Shown here piece after piece: positions 27,144-36,747 of a stretch of 64,000 bases of DNA. The stretch is from assembly GCF_003129965.1 (NCBI RefSeq), contig NZ_NRCJ01000003.1, positions 1 through 64,000 of the forward strand, given 5' to 3'. This stretch comes from Aggregatibacter kilianii. Its GTDB lineage: Bacteria; Pseudomonadota; Gammaproteobacteria; Enterobacterales; Pasteurellaceae. The notes beneath the pieces were generated by a model, which was not told where the DNA came from, made no database searches, and was given only the letters and a program-made list of their open reading frames with translations. The number at the start of each line of letters is the position of its first letter. Positions within the stretch are counted from its first letter, which is position 1. The position numbers were made by a program, and so were the translations under genes.

Positions 27144-27188
27144 ACAAGCGGTGATGTTTATAACAAAATGCCCAACTTCACCGCTTGC
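27144..27188 (-). terminator. Terminator of the helicase gene, built from Apl-type uptake signals
   Basis: CAAGCGGTGA (27145-27154) pairs with TCACCGCTTG (27178-27187). The plus strand carries exact ACAAGCGGT (27144-27152) and the minus strand GCAAGCGGT (8 of 9). On the minus strand the stem is followed by TTTTTATA. ACAAGCGGT is the uptake core of the Actinobacillus pleuropneumoniae subclade. Confidence 0.7.
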
Positions 27189-27199
27189 TTTATTCATCT

Positions 27200-30100
27200 T
27201 TACTTAATTGCACCAACTCTCTGTTTTAGTCCTTCCAAAAAATTTTCTGCTTCAATAACATTATTGAGTACGGGGACCGCCTTCTTGAAACATTCATATT
27301 TTTCTTTCCAAACATAGTAATCGCCAATGATAAAGAAACGATCTTTCGCTCGTGTTGCGGCGACGTTTAATAAATTCGGTTTACTGACTAATGGTGTCGC
27401 TTTACCAATATCTGAGCTATTTCGTCCCAGAACAAGTAATACAATGCTACTTTCTTTACCTTGAAATGTATGTACTGTTCCTACATTTTTCTTTACCCAA
27501 TCATTGCTATCCACTCCGAACTTCTGCCATAACTTCTTATTTTTCTTAAGATTTAAACGAATATTCTCGCACATCCCTTTAAACGGGGAAATAATATATA
27601 CGGGAGGTAATAATTTATCTTTATAACGCTGAAGGCAAAGCTGGCGGAAAATATGCGTGACTAATTCAACCTCTTTTTCCTCTTGTTTTTCACCTTCTGA
27701 GAGGTGAATCCATGCACTGTTTTCCATTAACCAAGGATCTCTGTCTGGTAATGTATTATTTAAACCAAACGCCATTTTCCCTTGATAAGCAATACGGTTA
27801 GAAATGGAAAACATAGGTTCTAAACAGCGACGATGTACACGTAGTGGACTACCTATCCAAGTTTCTTTTTCTTCCCCATCTAAATTTAAATTTGCACCAT
27901 AAGGATTTGCTTTATCAGCTAAAACTTGTACTGATGTTTTATGTGGCGATACTTCAAAATCAGCTTTGATTTTGCTTGCATTAAGTAAAATATCCGTCAA
28001 TTTTTCAGGAGTTGTAAATACTGGTTCGATTTGCAATGGATCACCTACTACTACGGCATTTTTAGCACGCCATAATGCACCTACGGCGGCCTGCGGAATA
28101 GCTTGCCCTGCCTCATCGACAAATACCCATCCTAGGCTTTTGGCTCCCAGATAACGAAATAAAAAGCCAAAAGAGACAAAGGTTGTGGATGCAACCGGAA
28201 CCATCATAAATAGGCTTTGCCAAATTACAGAGGCGACCTCTTCAACTTTATGTTGTTCACCTTGAAGTTGTTTACCTGAGATAAGGTTGTTTATTGCCCA
28301 AATATTGGCTTTAAATCCATAATCCATACTCTCTGCAATCCAAGCTTCGTGCAGAACTAATGCTGCTTGGAATAATTCGGCACGCTTTTGATTTAGATTC
28401 TCATCAGACCAAAAACCACTAATCTGCCATTGATCTTGCTCTAAATCTTCAAGCATATTTGTAGGTGTTTTAACTTTGTTTTCTTTGAAAATATCACTGC
28501 AATGTAATTCTTCTTTTAGCTTAGTGAGTTCTTTAAGTAAATGTTGTTTTTCTTCTTGATTTTTTTGAGCCTGTAATAAGCCACTTTCAAAGTTGATTTT
28601 AAGAGCGCGTTGTGTAGCTTGCGCCCTATTATTACTTTCAATTTTTTCTAAGTAAGCTTTATTTTTCTGAGGGCAAAATAACGTAATGAAGTAATTAGGC
28701 TTACGTAGCTCGATCAACTCTCTTTCTTGTTTCAATGTTTCAAGTTCGGAAGTCGTACGCCCAACTCCTATTTTGGCAAGTTGAATATCTTGTTCAAAAT
28801 TGCATTTTTCTAGTTCATACCAACTCAAAACTGATTGCATATAGCGAGTTAGTTTTTCTATATGTTGATTAACTGCATTCCTCTTTTCTAGAAATTGTTT
28901 TTTTGCATCATAAAAACTTAAATTTGAATATTTTTCTCCCCAAGAAAGAATGCTGTCATAATAATTAGGTTTATCTTTTTCTATTTCCTCATCAGGATTA
29001 TTGATAAATTGATCAATAAAGAATTCTCGTTTATCTTTTCTTCCTAATATACAAGCGATAAGTCCCCAAGGCGATTGTTTAGGTTCAAGCTCAATATATT
29101 TTTTTTGTTTTTTTTCTTTCTTACAGGCAATTACATTTCTTGCTACAGTTTGTAAGTAAGTGATTTTAGGTTGTTGAGCTTCATCTTGCCAATTTTTACC
29201 CAAGGATTTTACTTGAGGTAGTTCTTCGGAAATATTTTGGACTGCCGCATTATTTGATGAAGTAACGACCATTTCATAACCAGTAAGATTGTCTTTTAAA
29301 ACAGACAAATGAAAAGTCGCTTTGCCGAAGTTAACTTTGATTTTCTCTGTTTTAAAGGTATTTTTTACACTAGAGTATTCAGCTAATACAGAGGCTCTAC
29401 GCACAATATTTTCAGCAAAAATATCGCGCAACAGGGTAGTTTTTCCTGTTCCCGGCGGACCATTTACAGAAAAAAGAGATTGGCTTTGTTGTTTTTTGTC
29501 CAACTCTTTGAAAATGGTATTGATAGCAAATTGTTGCATCAAACTCATATGATGAGTATTTTCACTGAACCAATGTCCACGATTAATATATTCAGGCTTT
29601 AAATTTTCAATAATGCACTCTTTGCCTGCTAAAGAGTTATATAAATCAATACGTTTGTATTCCTTTGAAAGGTAGGAAAATAGAGGAGAACTTACTTCCC
29701 CCTGCTGTTTACCCACTTGAATAACTTTTGCAATATCGCTTGCAAAGAAACTATTTAAAATAGAAATTTGAATATGTTCAACTTCAACGACAAACGGAGG
29801 AATATTAGAAGAGTTGTTATCTTTTTTAACTTTTCCTTTTTTAGGATATAAATAAAACAAGGGTAGTGTATCAATGTTGGTTTGGAAGTTCATCCATCTC
29901 ATAACTACGTCAATAAGCTTTGCTACATTTTGTCCATTTAGAGGAGGAAACGGATTTTCTTCTGTTACTTGTAAAGCAATATTGGTTCTCAAAAATTCAG
30001 CAAGCTTGTCTTTTAGCAATCTCATTTCACTATCAAACCTATCAAAATCAAGACAACTCAGATCTCCGTCATATTTGCGAATTTGCCCGATTGCCCATGG

Positions 30101-30541
30101 TGCTGTGGAAACTTCGATATTACCTGACTTATAGGGGTCTAAGCGCCCAAATTCATCTAAGTTAATCCGAGCGCAACAACTTAACCCTTTTCCATCGACT
30201 GACTGAATACTATCTCGTACATTACCAATAAAACGAACATTATCGCTACTATCGTCTACATCTAGCAGTTCTTTTAATTGTGCCGATAATTCATCTTTAT
30301 TATAAACACCAATAAAAAGCTCAAATCCGACAACAGCATCATCTTTCTCTTGGTAAGGATTAGACCATAACTGTTTAATTGGCAAAGTTTCAACTTGATG
30401 AGAATGAAAAGGTTGGTAAATTTGCTTTTCTTTTTTAATCTTCGATAGGGCTTCTTGCAAATCATAAGGAAGAAAAAATTCAATCTTATGCCAAAAGTCT
30501 AAAATTGCGATTTGGTCTTGTGTCAATGTGTGCTGTTGCAT
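27200..30541 (-). CDS. DNA2/NAM7-type superfamily 1 helicase, candidate defence protein
   Basis: 1113 residues. N-terminal region of about 340 residues with no recognised fold, then an SF1B helicase: Walker A GPPGTGKTT at 361-369, a split by a long coiled-coil-rich insert (about 545-690), Walker B VFVDEAGQ at 806-813, motif III GDPLQIEPV at 833-841, motif V GTVHTFQGKES near 1030 and motif VI NVAATRAKDRFFI near 1075. All helicase motifs look intact. No nuclease motif is obvious. Proteins of this architecture occur in defence islands, but no known system is recognisable from the single gene. AT-rich, Lys/Asn-rich, without uptake signals, unlike obgE next door. It is alone in an element bounded by direct repeats. 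Confidence 0.85.
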   Translation of the reverse strand: MQQHTLTQDQIAILDFWHKIEFFLPYDLQEALSKIKKEKQIYQPFHSHQVETLPIKQLWSNPYQEKDDAVVGFELFIGVYNKDELSAQLKELLDVDDSSDNVRFIGNVRDSIQSVDGKGLSCCARINLDEFGRLDPYKSGNIEVSTAPWAIGQIRKYDGDLSCLDFDRFDSEMRLLKDKLAEFLRTNIALQVTEENPFPPLNGQNVAKLIDVVMRWMNFQTNIDTLPLFYLYPKKGKVKKDNNSSNIPPFVVEVEHIQISILNSFFASDIAKVIQVGKQQGEVSSPLFSYLSKEYKRIDLYNSLAGKECIIENLKPEYINRGHWFSENTHHMSLMQQFAINTIFKELDKKQQSQSLFSVNGPPGTGKTTLLRDIFAENIVRRASVLAEYSSVKNTFKTEKIKVNFGKATFHLSVLKDNLTGYEMVVTSSNNAAVQNISEELPQVKSLGKNWQDEAQQPKITYLQTVARNVIACKKEKKQKKYIELEPKQSPWGLIACILGRKDKREFFIDQFINNPDEEIEKDKPNYYDSILSWGEKYSNLSFYDAKKQFLEKRNAVNQHIEKLTRYMQSVLSWYELEKCNFEQDIQLAKIGVGRTTSELETLKQERELIELRKPNYFITLFCPQKNKAYLEKIESNNRAQATQRALKINFESGLLQAQKNQEEKQHLLKELTKLKEELHCSDIFKENKVKTPTNMLEDLEQDQWQISGFWSDENLNQKRAELFQAALVLHEAWIAESMDYGFKANIWAINNLISGKQLQGEQHKVEEVASVIWQSLFMMVPVASTTFVSFGFLFRYLGAKSLGWVFVDEAGQAIPQAAVGALWRAKNAVVVGDPLQIEPVFTTPEKLTDILLNASKIKADFEVSPHKTSVQVLADKANPYGANLNLDGEEKETWIGSPLRVHRRCLEPMFSISNRIAYQGKMAFGLNNTLPDRDPWLMENSAWIHLSEGEKQEEKEVELVTHIFRQLCLQRYKDKLLPPVYIISPFKGMCENIRLNLKKNKKLWQKFGVDSNDWVKKNVGTVHTFQGKESSIVLLVLGRNSSDIGKATPLVSKPNLLNVAATRAKDRFFIIGDYYVWKEKYECFKKAVPVLNNVIEAENFLEGLKQRVGAIK

Positions 30542-30616
30542 TTAATAACTACCTGAATGTATTTAGATTTCTTATTTTATGCATTCGTATAGTTAGTAGC
30601 AAGCAGAAAGCCTGAA

Positions 30617-30654
30617 CGATATGCATTATATCGTTATGATGTAATAGCATATCG
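30617..30654 (-). promoter_or_regulatory. Dyad and -10 element upstream of the helicase
   Basis: CGATATGC (30617-30624) and GCATATCG (30647-30654) form an 8-bp dyad, with partial inner pairing (ATTA/TAAT). A TATAAT hexamer on the minus strand lies inside it. It is 76-113 bases from the helicase start and 2 bases from the right repeat, so it could be an operator or a recombination-protein site. Confidence 0.45.
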
Positions 30655-30656
30655 AT

Positions 30657-30698
30657 AGTTCTCCAATTTGAAGGATATTGGGAAGCGGGTGGAGGTGT
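30657..30698 (+). repeat. Right copy of 42-bp direct repeat (attR-like)
   Basis: Matches 27093-27134 at 40 of 42 positions (34 identical at 30665-30698) and still encodes the same peptide end followed by TAG. It is the displaced 3' end of the membrane gene. Confidence 0.85.
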
Positions 30699-30714
30699 AG
30701 TCGCTTTTATTTAT

Positions 30715-30762
30715 AAAAGTGCGGTCACAAAATTCACTGGATTTTGTGACCGCACTTTTTTT
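30715..30762. terminator. Inverted uptake-signal terminator downstream of obgE
   Basis: AAAAGTGCGGTCACAAAA pairs with TTTTGTGACCGCACTTTT, loop nine bases, T-runs on both strands. Before the insertion it would have lain directly after the membrane gene. Confidence 0.85.
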
Positions 30763-30770
30763 ACATCAGA

Positions 30771-31982
<1,212 letters not shown>

Positions 31983-32900
31983 TTATGGTCGGGATGGGAA
32001 TAACTTGTGCCCGATGGCGGATAAAATTGCCCCGCATACTACAATAAACGCGCCGATATAGCTAATAGTATTTAGTTCCGGAGCGGCAAAATCGGCAGGG
32101 GCGAAATAGTGCGCCATGTGGGCGAATAAAATGGTAAATAAAGGCACGAGGGTGATAACTACGCTGACTTTTGACACTTCCCATCGGTTTAAAGCTTCAG
32201 CATAAGCACCGTAGCCGAACAAAGTGTTTAAGCAGCAGTAAATAAAGCAACCGAAGGCAAATGGCGTCAATTCCTGGACTTGTGAAAATTCGGCAAAGGG
32301 CGTGAAAACCATGGCGCAGCCGAAATACATCATGAATAAAATTTGTTGTGCGCTGAATTTTCTGAGCATGAGTTTTTGTGCCATACCGTATGCTACCCAC
32401 ACAAGCGCGGCGCTGATGCTGATAAGCACGCCGGTGGAATAGGTGTTCAGTCCGCTAAAAATGTCTAAGCGATCGTTGAAAAATAAACCTAAACCGATGA
32501 GTAGTAACACCAAGCCGATTTTTTGGTGTAAGCCCAGCTTTTCTTTAAAGACAAGTACGCCGCAGATGAGCATACCGAAGGAGGATAAATGGATAAAAAT
32601 TTGCGCCACGGAAGGCTCGATATAATTTAACGAGCTGTTAAATAAGAAAAAATTTCCCGCTAATCCCATTACGCCGATAATTGCCAACCCGGCAAAATAG
32701 CCAAGTTTGGAGAAATCGGGCAAGGCTTTTTTATAAGCGAGTAATAGCAAGAGGGCGCAAGTCGCCACAACAAAACGATACCAAACAATGGTTTGCGCAT
32801 TCATCACCGTGACGACCTGTTTTAAGGCAATCGGCAGGGAGCCCCACGCCATGGCGGTAATCAATGCAAAAAGGAAACCTAACAGGGGTTGTTGTTTCAT
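31983..32900 (-). CDS. EamA/DMT-family transporter (copy 1)
   Basis: 305 residues with ten membrane helices made of two EamA repeats, an inner-membrane metabolite exporter family. The substrate cannot be read from the sequence. 36 bases before obgE. It is a tandem paralogue of the gene at 32986-33918: both begin MKQQPL-GFL and share PIAL-QVV-VM-AQTIVWYRF and LNRWEVSKVS. In H. influenzae there is one such gene at this place, so duplication here is likely. Confidence 0.85.
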   Translation of the reverse strand: MKQQPLLGFLFALITAMAWGSLPIALKQVVTVMNAQTIVWYRFVVATCALLLLLAYKKALPDFSKLGYFAGLAIIGVMGLAGNFFLFNSSLNYIEPSVAQIFIHLSSFGMLICGVLVFKEKLGLHQKIGLVLLLIGLGLFFNDRLDIFSGLNTYSTGVLISISAALVWVAYGMAQKLMLRKFSAQQILFMMYFGCAMVFTPFAEFSQVQELTPFAFGCFIYCCLNTLFGYGAYAEALNRWEVSKVSVVITLVPLFTILFAHMAHYFAPADFAAPELNTISYIGAFIVVCGAILSAIGHKLFPSRP

Positions 32901-32985
32901 TTATCTTCCTTTAGTTTGGATATTTGTCTCTAAAAGTGCGGTTGTTTTTTCCAACGTTTTACGACTATACGGGAAATTATTCATG

Positions 32986-33918
32986 TTAGCGAATTTTGCC
33001 AGCAAAAATACCGGGCAATTTGTACCCTACCACGGAAAGGAGTGCGCCGGATACCACCACAATAGCACCGAGGTAGCTTATCCAGTTAAGGGGTTGGTCA
33101 ACAAATAGTTGCGGATAAAAGGACGTTAAAATTTCAGTAAAAATAATGGTAAAAATCGGAATTTGCGTCATGATGGCGCTCACTTTTGACACCTCCCAGC
33201 GATTCAACGCTTCGCCGTAAGTGCCGTAAGCGATAATGGTATTCAAGCAACAAAAAATCAGACAACTTAGCTGAAAGGTGTTTAATTCTGTTACCTGTTG
33301 AATATTTGCCAGCGGCGTAAAAATCAAGGTGCAGCCGAGGTAAATCATCAACAAAATTTGTTGCGAACTGAAACGGTTTAACATGAGTTTTTGCGCCATG
33401 CCATAAGCAACCCAGCAGGAACTGGCACATAAAGCAATGATAATGCCTTTGAAGTAGTCGTTTAGTTGCAAAAAATCGTTAAAACGTTGGTTGAAGAAAA
33501 GGCCTAAGCCGATGAGTAAAATGACTAAACCGATTTTTTGGTGCAACCCAATATGTTCTTTAAAGACAAAAACACCGGCAAACAGCATGATAAATGAAGA
33601 CAGTGGACTGAGCACTTGGCTGCTGGTGGGCGGAATGTACTTCAATGCCAGATTAAATAAGAAAAAATTGGCTGAAAGACCAACGATTCCCAGAATAATC
33701 AAAATTAAATAACGCTGACGAAGTGCGGTGGGTTTTGGTAGCTTTTGCGTCAAGCCCAATAAAATGAATAAACCGATAGCCGAGGTGATAAAGCGATACC
33801 ACACGATAGTTTGAGCATCCATCACCGCTACCACCTGTTGTAACGCAATAGGTAATAAGCCCCACATACAAACGGCGGTTAAGGCGAGTAAAAAACCGGC
33901 TAAAGGTTGTTGTTTCAT
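32986..33918 (-). CDS. EamA/DMT-family transporter (copy 2)
   Basis: 310 residues, ten helices, two EamA repeats. Paralogue of its downstream neighbour, with full-length similarity but many substitutions, so the duplication is not recent or one copy was replaced. A single uptake signal lies between the copies (about 32933-32943). A terminator at 33931-33957 separates it from rpmA, so this gene probably depends on readthrough or its own weak promoter. Confidence 0.85.
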   Translation of the reverse strand: MKQQPLAGFLLALTAVCMWGLLPIALQQVVAVMDAQTIVWYRFITSAIGLFILLGLTQKLPKPTALRQRYLILIILGIVGLSANFFLFNLALKYIPPTSSQVLSPLSSFIMLFAGVFVFKEHIGLHQKIGLVILLIGLGLFFNQRFNDFLQLNDYFKGIIIALCASSCWVAYGMAQKLMLNRFSSQQILLMIYLGCTLIFTPLANIQQVTELNTFQLSCLIFCCLNTIIAYGTYGEALNRWEVSKVSAIMTQIPIFTIIFTEILTSFYPQLFVDQPLNWISYLGAIVVVSGALLSVVGYKLPGIFAGKIR

Positions 33919-33930
33919 TGTTTCACTTAT

Positions 33931-33957
33931 AAAAAAAGCCCCGCATGAAAGCAGGGC
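33931..33957 (-). terminator. Terminator of rplU-rpmA
   Basis: Minus strand: GCCCTGC pairs with GCGGGGC (one G-U pair), loop six bases, seven T. Confidence 0.75.
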
Positions 33958-33979
33958 ATTTTATTCTGTTTTAGTAAAA

Positions 33980-34237
33980 TTATTCGGTAACGATACTTAC
34001 GTATTTACGGCTTTTCTCGCCTTTTACTTCAAATTTTACTTTACCATCAGCTGTCGCGAATAAGGTGTGGTCACGTCCCATGCCAACGTTGTTGCCTGCG
34101 TGGAATTTAGTACCACGTTGGCGAACGATGATGCTACCTGCTAATACAGATTCACCACCGAAACGTTTAACACCAAGGCGTTTAGCTTCAGAATCACGAC
34201 CGTTACGAGTTGAACCACCAGCTTTTTTAGTTGCCAT
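33980..34237 (-). CDS. rpmA: 50S ribosomal protein L27
   Basis: 85 residues, starts [20 protein letters not shown], the exposed N-terminal tail that reaches the peptidyl-transferase centre. No cleaved N-terminal extension (the Firmicutes form has one). Directly downstream of rplU with the usual spacing. Confidence 0.98.
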
Positions 34238-34257
34238 CTACTTGATCTCCTCTGAAA

Positions 34258-34569
34258 TTATGCTTGAATCCCAGTGATTTTCACTTCTGTGAACCACTGA
34301 CGATGACCTTGTTGTTTACGGCTGTGTTTGCGACGACGGAATTTAACGATTTTAACTTTATCGCCACGACCTTGTGCAACTACTTCAGCCACTACTTTCG
34401 CGCCGGCAACGACCGGTGCACCGATTTTAACATCTTCACCATTAACGACCATCAACACTGAATCAAACTCAACTGTTGCGCCAGTTGCAAGTTCAAGTTT
34501 CTCTAAACGAACCACTTGACCTTCGCTTACTCGGTGTTGTTTACCGCCACTTTGGAAAACTGCGTACAT
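34258..34569 (-). CDS. rplU: 50S ribosomal protein L21
   Basis: 103 residues starting [14 protein letters not shown] and with the family motif [19 protein letters not shown] near the C-terminus. The start at 34569 has GGAG upstream; an in-frame start at 34614 is rejected. First gene of rplU-rpmA and divergent from ispB, as in E. coli and H. influenzae. Confidence 0.98.
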   Translation of the reverse strand: MYAVFQSGGKQHRVSEGQVVRLEKLELATGATVEFDSVLMVVNGEDVKIGAPVVAGAKVVAEVVAQGRGDKVKIVKFRRRKHSRKQQGHRQWFTEVKITGIQA

Positions 34570-34816
34570 AAATACTCCGCTATAATTGTGCTCTAATGTT
34601 GTTTCATTTCGCACATAAAATTCATATAAATAGGGCGCAAATTCTACGGAAATTTTTAGGGGATAGCAAGAATTTATTTGCGGGAAAATAAAAAAATTCG
34701 CAATTTCGGCAGTTTGATTTCAGAAAGCCTGAAAAATCAGGTAAAATCCACCGCACTTTACTTTTTCGTTTCACCAAGACCTGATTTTATTGGTTTTAAT
34801 CAGTCGAATTAACAAA

Positions 34817-35806
34817 ATGAATACAACAAACTTAATGGATATGCAGGCAATCCAGGCGTTAAGCCACGCGGATATGCAACAAGTCAACGAATCAATTTTA
34901 GCCCAGCTGAACTCCGATGTGGTGTTAATTAATCAGCTGGGTTTCTACATCGTGCAAGGGGGCGGTAAGCGCATTCGTCCGCTGATTGCCGTGTTGGCGG
35001 CAAGAGCGTTGGGCTTTGCAGGGCAACAAGCCATTACCTGTGCGACTTTTGTAGAATTTATTCACACCGCTTCTTTATTACATGATGATGTGGTGGATGA
35101 ATCCGATATGCGTCGCGGGCGTGCCACGGCAAACGCGGAGTTCGGCAATGCGGCAAGCGTGCTGGTGGGCGATTTCATTTATACCCGCGCTTTTCAGTTA
35201 GTTGCTCAACTGGAATCCCTGAAAATTTTACGCATTATGGCGGATGCCACCAACGTACTTGCGGAAGGCGAAGTACAGCAATTAATGAACGTAAATGATC
35301 CGCAAACCAGCGAAGAAAATTACATGCGGGTGATTTACAGCAAAACCGCCCGTTTATTTGAAGTGGCGGCGCAGGCGGCAGCCATTATCGCCGGTGGCAA
35401 TGAGGCACAGGAACAGGCATTACAGAATTACGGCCGTTATCTCGGCACCGCGTTTCAGCTTGTGGATGATGTATTGGATTACAGTGCCAATGCTCAAGCT
35501 CTCGGCAAAAATGTGGGTGATGACTTGGCAGAGGGGAAACCGACACTGCCTTTGTTACACGCCATGCTCCATGGCAACCCGCAACAAGCCGCGTTAATTC
35601 GCGAAGCCATTGAGCAAGGCGGAAAACGCGAAGCCATTGATGAAGTGTTAGCGATTATGGCAGAACACAAATCCTTAGACTACGCCATGGATCGCGCCAA
35701 ACAGGAAGCGCAAAAAGCCGTGGATGCGATTTCCATTTTGCCAGAAAGTGAATATAAGCAGGCGTTAATTTCCTTGGCGTATTTGTCGGTAGCTCGATCT
35801 TATTAA
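34817..35806 (+). CDS. ispB: Octaprenyl diphosphate synthase
   Basis: 329 residues. Extends farnesyl diphosphate to the C40 side chain used for ubiquinone and menaquinones. Seen: GGGKRIRP near 48-55, first aspartate-rich motif DDVVD (90-94) and the second, QLVDDVLD near 213-220. The ATG at 34817 gives the family length; a longer frame begins at 34790. It lies next to rplU-rpmA as expected. The following gene (Mrr-type) is only 12 bases away but is foreign to this context. Confidence 0.94.
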   Translation: MNTTNLMDMQAIQALSHADMQQVNESILAQLNSDVVLINQLGFYIVQGGGKRIRPLIAVLAARALGFAGQQAITCATFVEFIHTASLLHDDVVDESDMRRGRATANAEFGNAASVLVGDFIYTRAFQLVAQLESLKILRIMADATNVLAEGEVQQLMNVNDPQTSEENYMRVIYSKTARLFEVAAQAAAIIAGGNEAQEQALQNYGRYLGTAFQLVDDVLDYSANAQALGKNVGDDLAEGKPTLPLLHAMLHGNPQQAALIREAIEQGGKREAIDEVLAIMAEHKSLDYAMDRAKQEAQKAVDAISILPESEYKQALISLAYLSVARSY

Positions 35807-35818
35807 GGAGTTAAAGAT

Positions 35819-36730
35819 ATGTTATTTGAAGATATGAGCCGAAGCCAACAAGAACGTATACTAATGCCTATTCTACTAAAAACTTTGCAAGAATTAGGAG
35901 GGCAAGCAACAAGAAATGAGATAAAAAGTGAACTTCGAAATTCTGATGTGATTTCAGAAGAAGCTATTGATAAAACACGCCCCGCTAAAAACGGAAGTTC
36001 GTATCGCCCATTTGATTTTGTTTTTAATTTTAGCATCACGAATCTTGAAATGGCTGGTTTTCTCACTTGCCCCAAAAGAGGAGATGTTCAACTAACAACA
36101 AAAGGGATTATGCAAGATCTCGCAAAGCTGAATATTGATAAAGATATTTATGTTTATTCAAATGCTGAATGGAAAAATCGAAGTAAGAAAAGTAAAAAAA
36201 CTAAAATTAATGACCCTAAAATCCTATTCGAAGAATTAGACACCGTAGAAGAAACAGATCCTAGCGAAACTTGGAAAGAAGAATTAAAACAGGCATTGCT
36301 GAAAATGGAACCGAAGAAATTTGAAGCGTTTTGTCGCGCCCTAGTCAGAAAGATGGGAGTTGAAATTGATAGTAGCCTTGGTGTTTCAGCAACAAGAGAC
36401 GGTGGGATAGATGGATTTGGCTACACAATTTCTGATGATTTCAGGACCACTCGTGTAGCAATTCAAGCAAAACGCTGGAATGAAAATCAAGTGATCGGCT
36501 CGCCTGAAATTGATAAATTTCGTGGAGCAATGGATAAGTTTAGAGCGGAATATGGTATTTTTATTGCGACTACTCGTTTTGCCAAAGATGCATATATCAA
36601 TGCAAAAAATGAAGGAACAAGAACAATTACTCTAATTGACGGTAATAAAATTATTGAGTTGGTTGAAAAATATCAATTATATATGACACCAATTACAACC
36701 TATCAATTGGGTGATTTCTATAAAATTTAA
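35819..36730 (+). CDS. mrr: Mrr-type restriction endonuclease (type IV-like)
   Basis: 303 residues. N-terminal winged-helix Mrr_N domain (about 15-100) and C-terminal Mrr_cat PD-(D/E)xK nuclease domain (about 160-285): [15 protein letters not shown], then GGIDG with Asp198 and QAK with Gln216/Lys218, the catalytic set of Mrr. Such enzymes cut modified DNA. Ribosome site AAGGAG sits directly after the ispB stop, so it could be translated from the ispB message. AT-rich, no uptake signals, and placed between ispB and queH, which are adjacent in H. influenzae: a single-gene insertion. No methyltransferase accompanies it. Confidence 0.85.
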   Translation: MLFEDMSRSQQERILMPILLKTLQELGGQATRNEIKSELRNSDVISEEAIDKTRPAKNGSSYRPFDFVFNFSITNLEMAGFLTCPKRGDVQLTTKGIMQDLAKLNIDKDIYVYSNAEWKNRSKKSKKTKINDPKILFEELDTVEETDPSETWKEELKQALLKMEPKKFEAFCRALVRKMGVEIDSSLGVSATRDGGIDGFGYTISDDFRTTRVAIQAKRWNENQVIGSPEIDKFRGAMDKFRAEYGIFIATTRFAKDAYINAKNEGTRTITLIDGNKIIELVEKYQLYMTPITTYQLGDFYKI

Positions 36731-36747
36731 TTTATTATTTAAAACAA

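Larger units (their letters stand above)
27135..30664. mobile_element. 3.5-kb single-gene element inserted at the 3' end of the membrane gene
   Basis: The segment between the direct repeats holds one gene (helicase), its promoter and its terminator. Evidence for insertion: 34 identical bases at both ends copied from the host gene's 3' end; the stop codon is TGA at the left junction and TAG at the right; AT-rich composition; no Hin-type uptake signal in 3.5 kb while the flanks are full of them; and an inverted pair of the Apl-type uptake signal at its terminator. No integrase or transposase is encoded, so it is either a satellite moved in trans, a decayed element, or an allele brought in by transformation. 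Confidence 0.65.

Noticed and set aside
27144-27188. A CRISPR-like or phage att palindrome at the left end of the helicase element
   Set aside because: The inverted arms match a Pasteurellaceae uptake signal and are followed by a T-run, so a terminator explains them.
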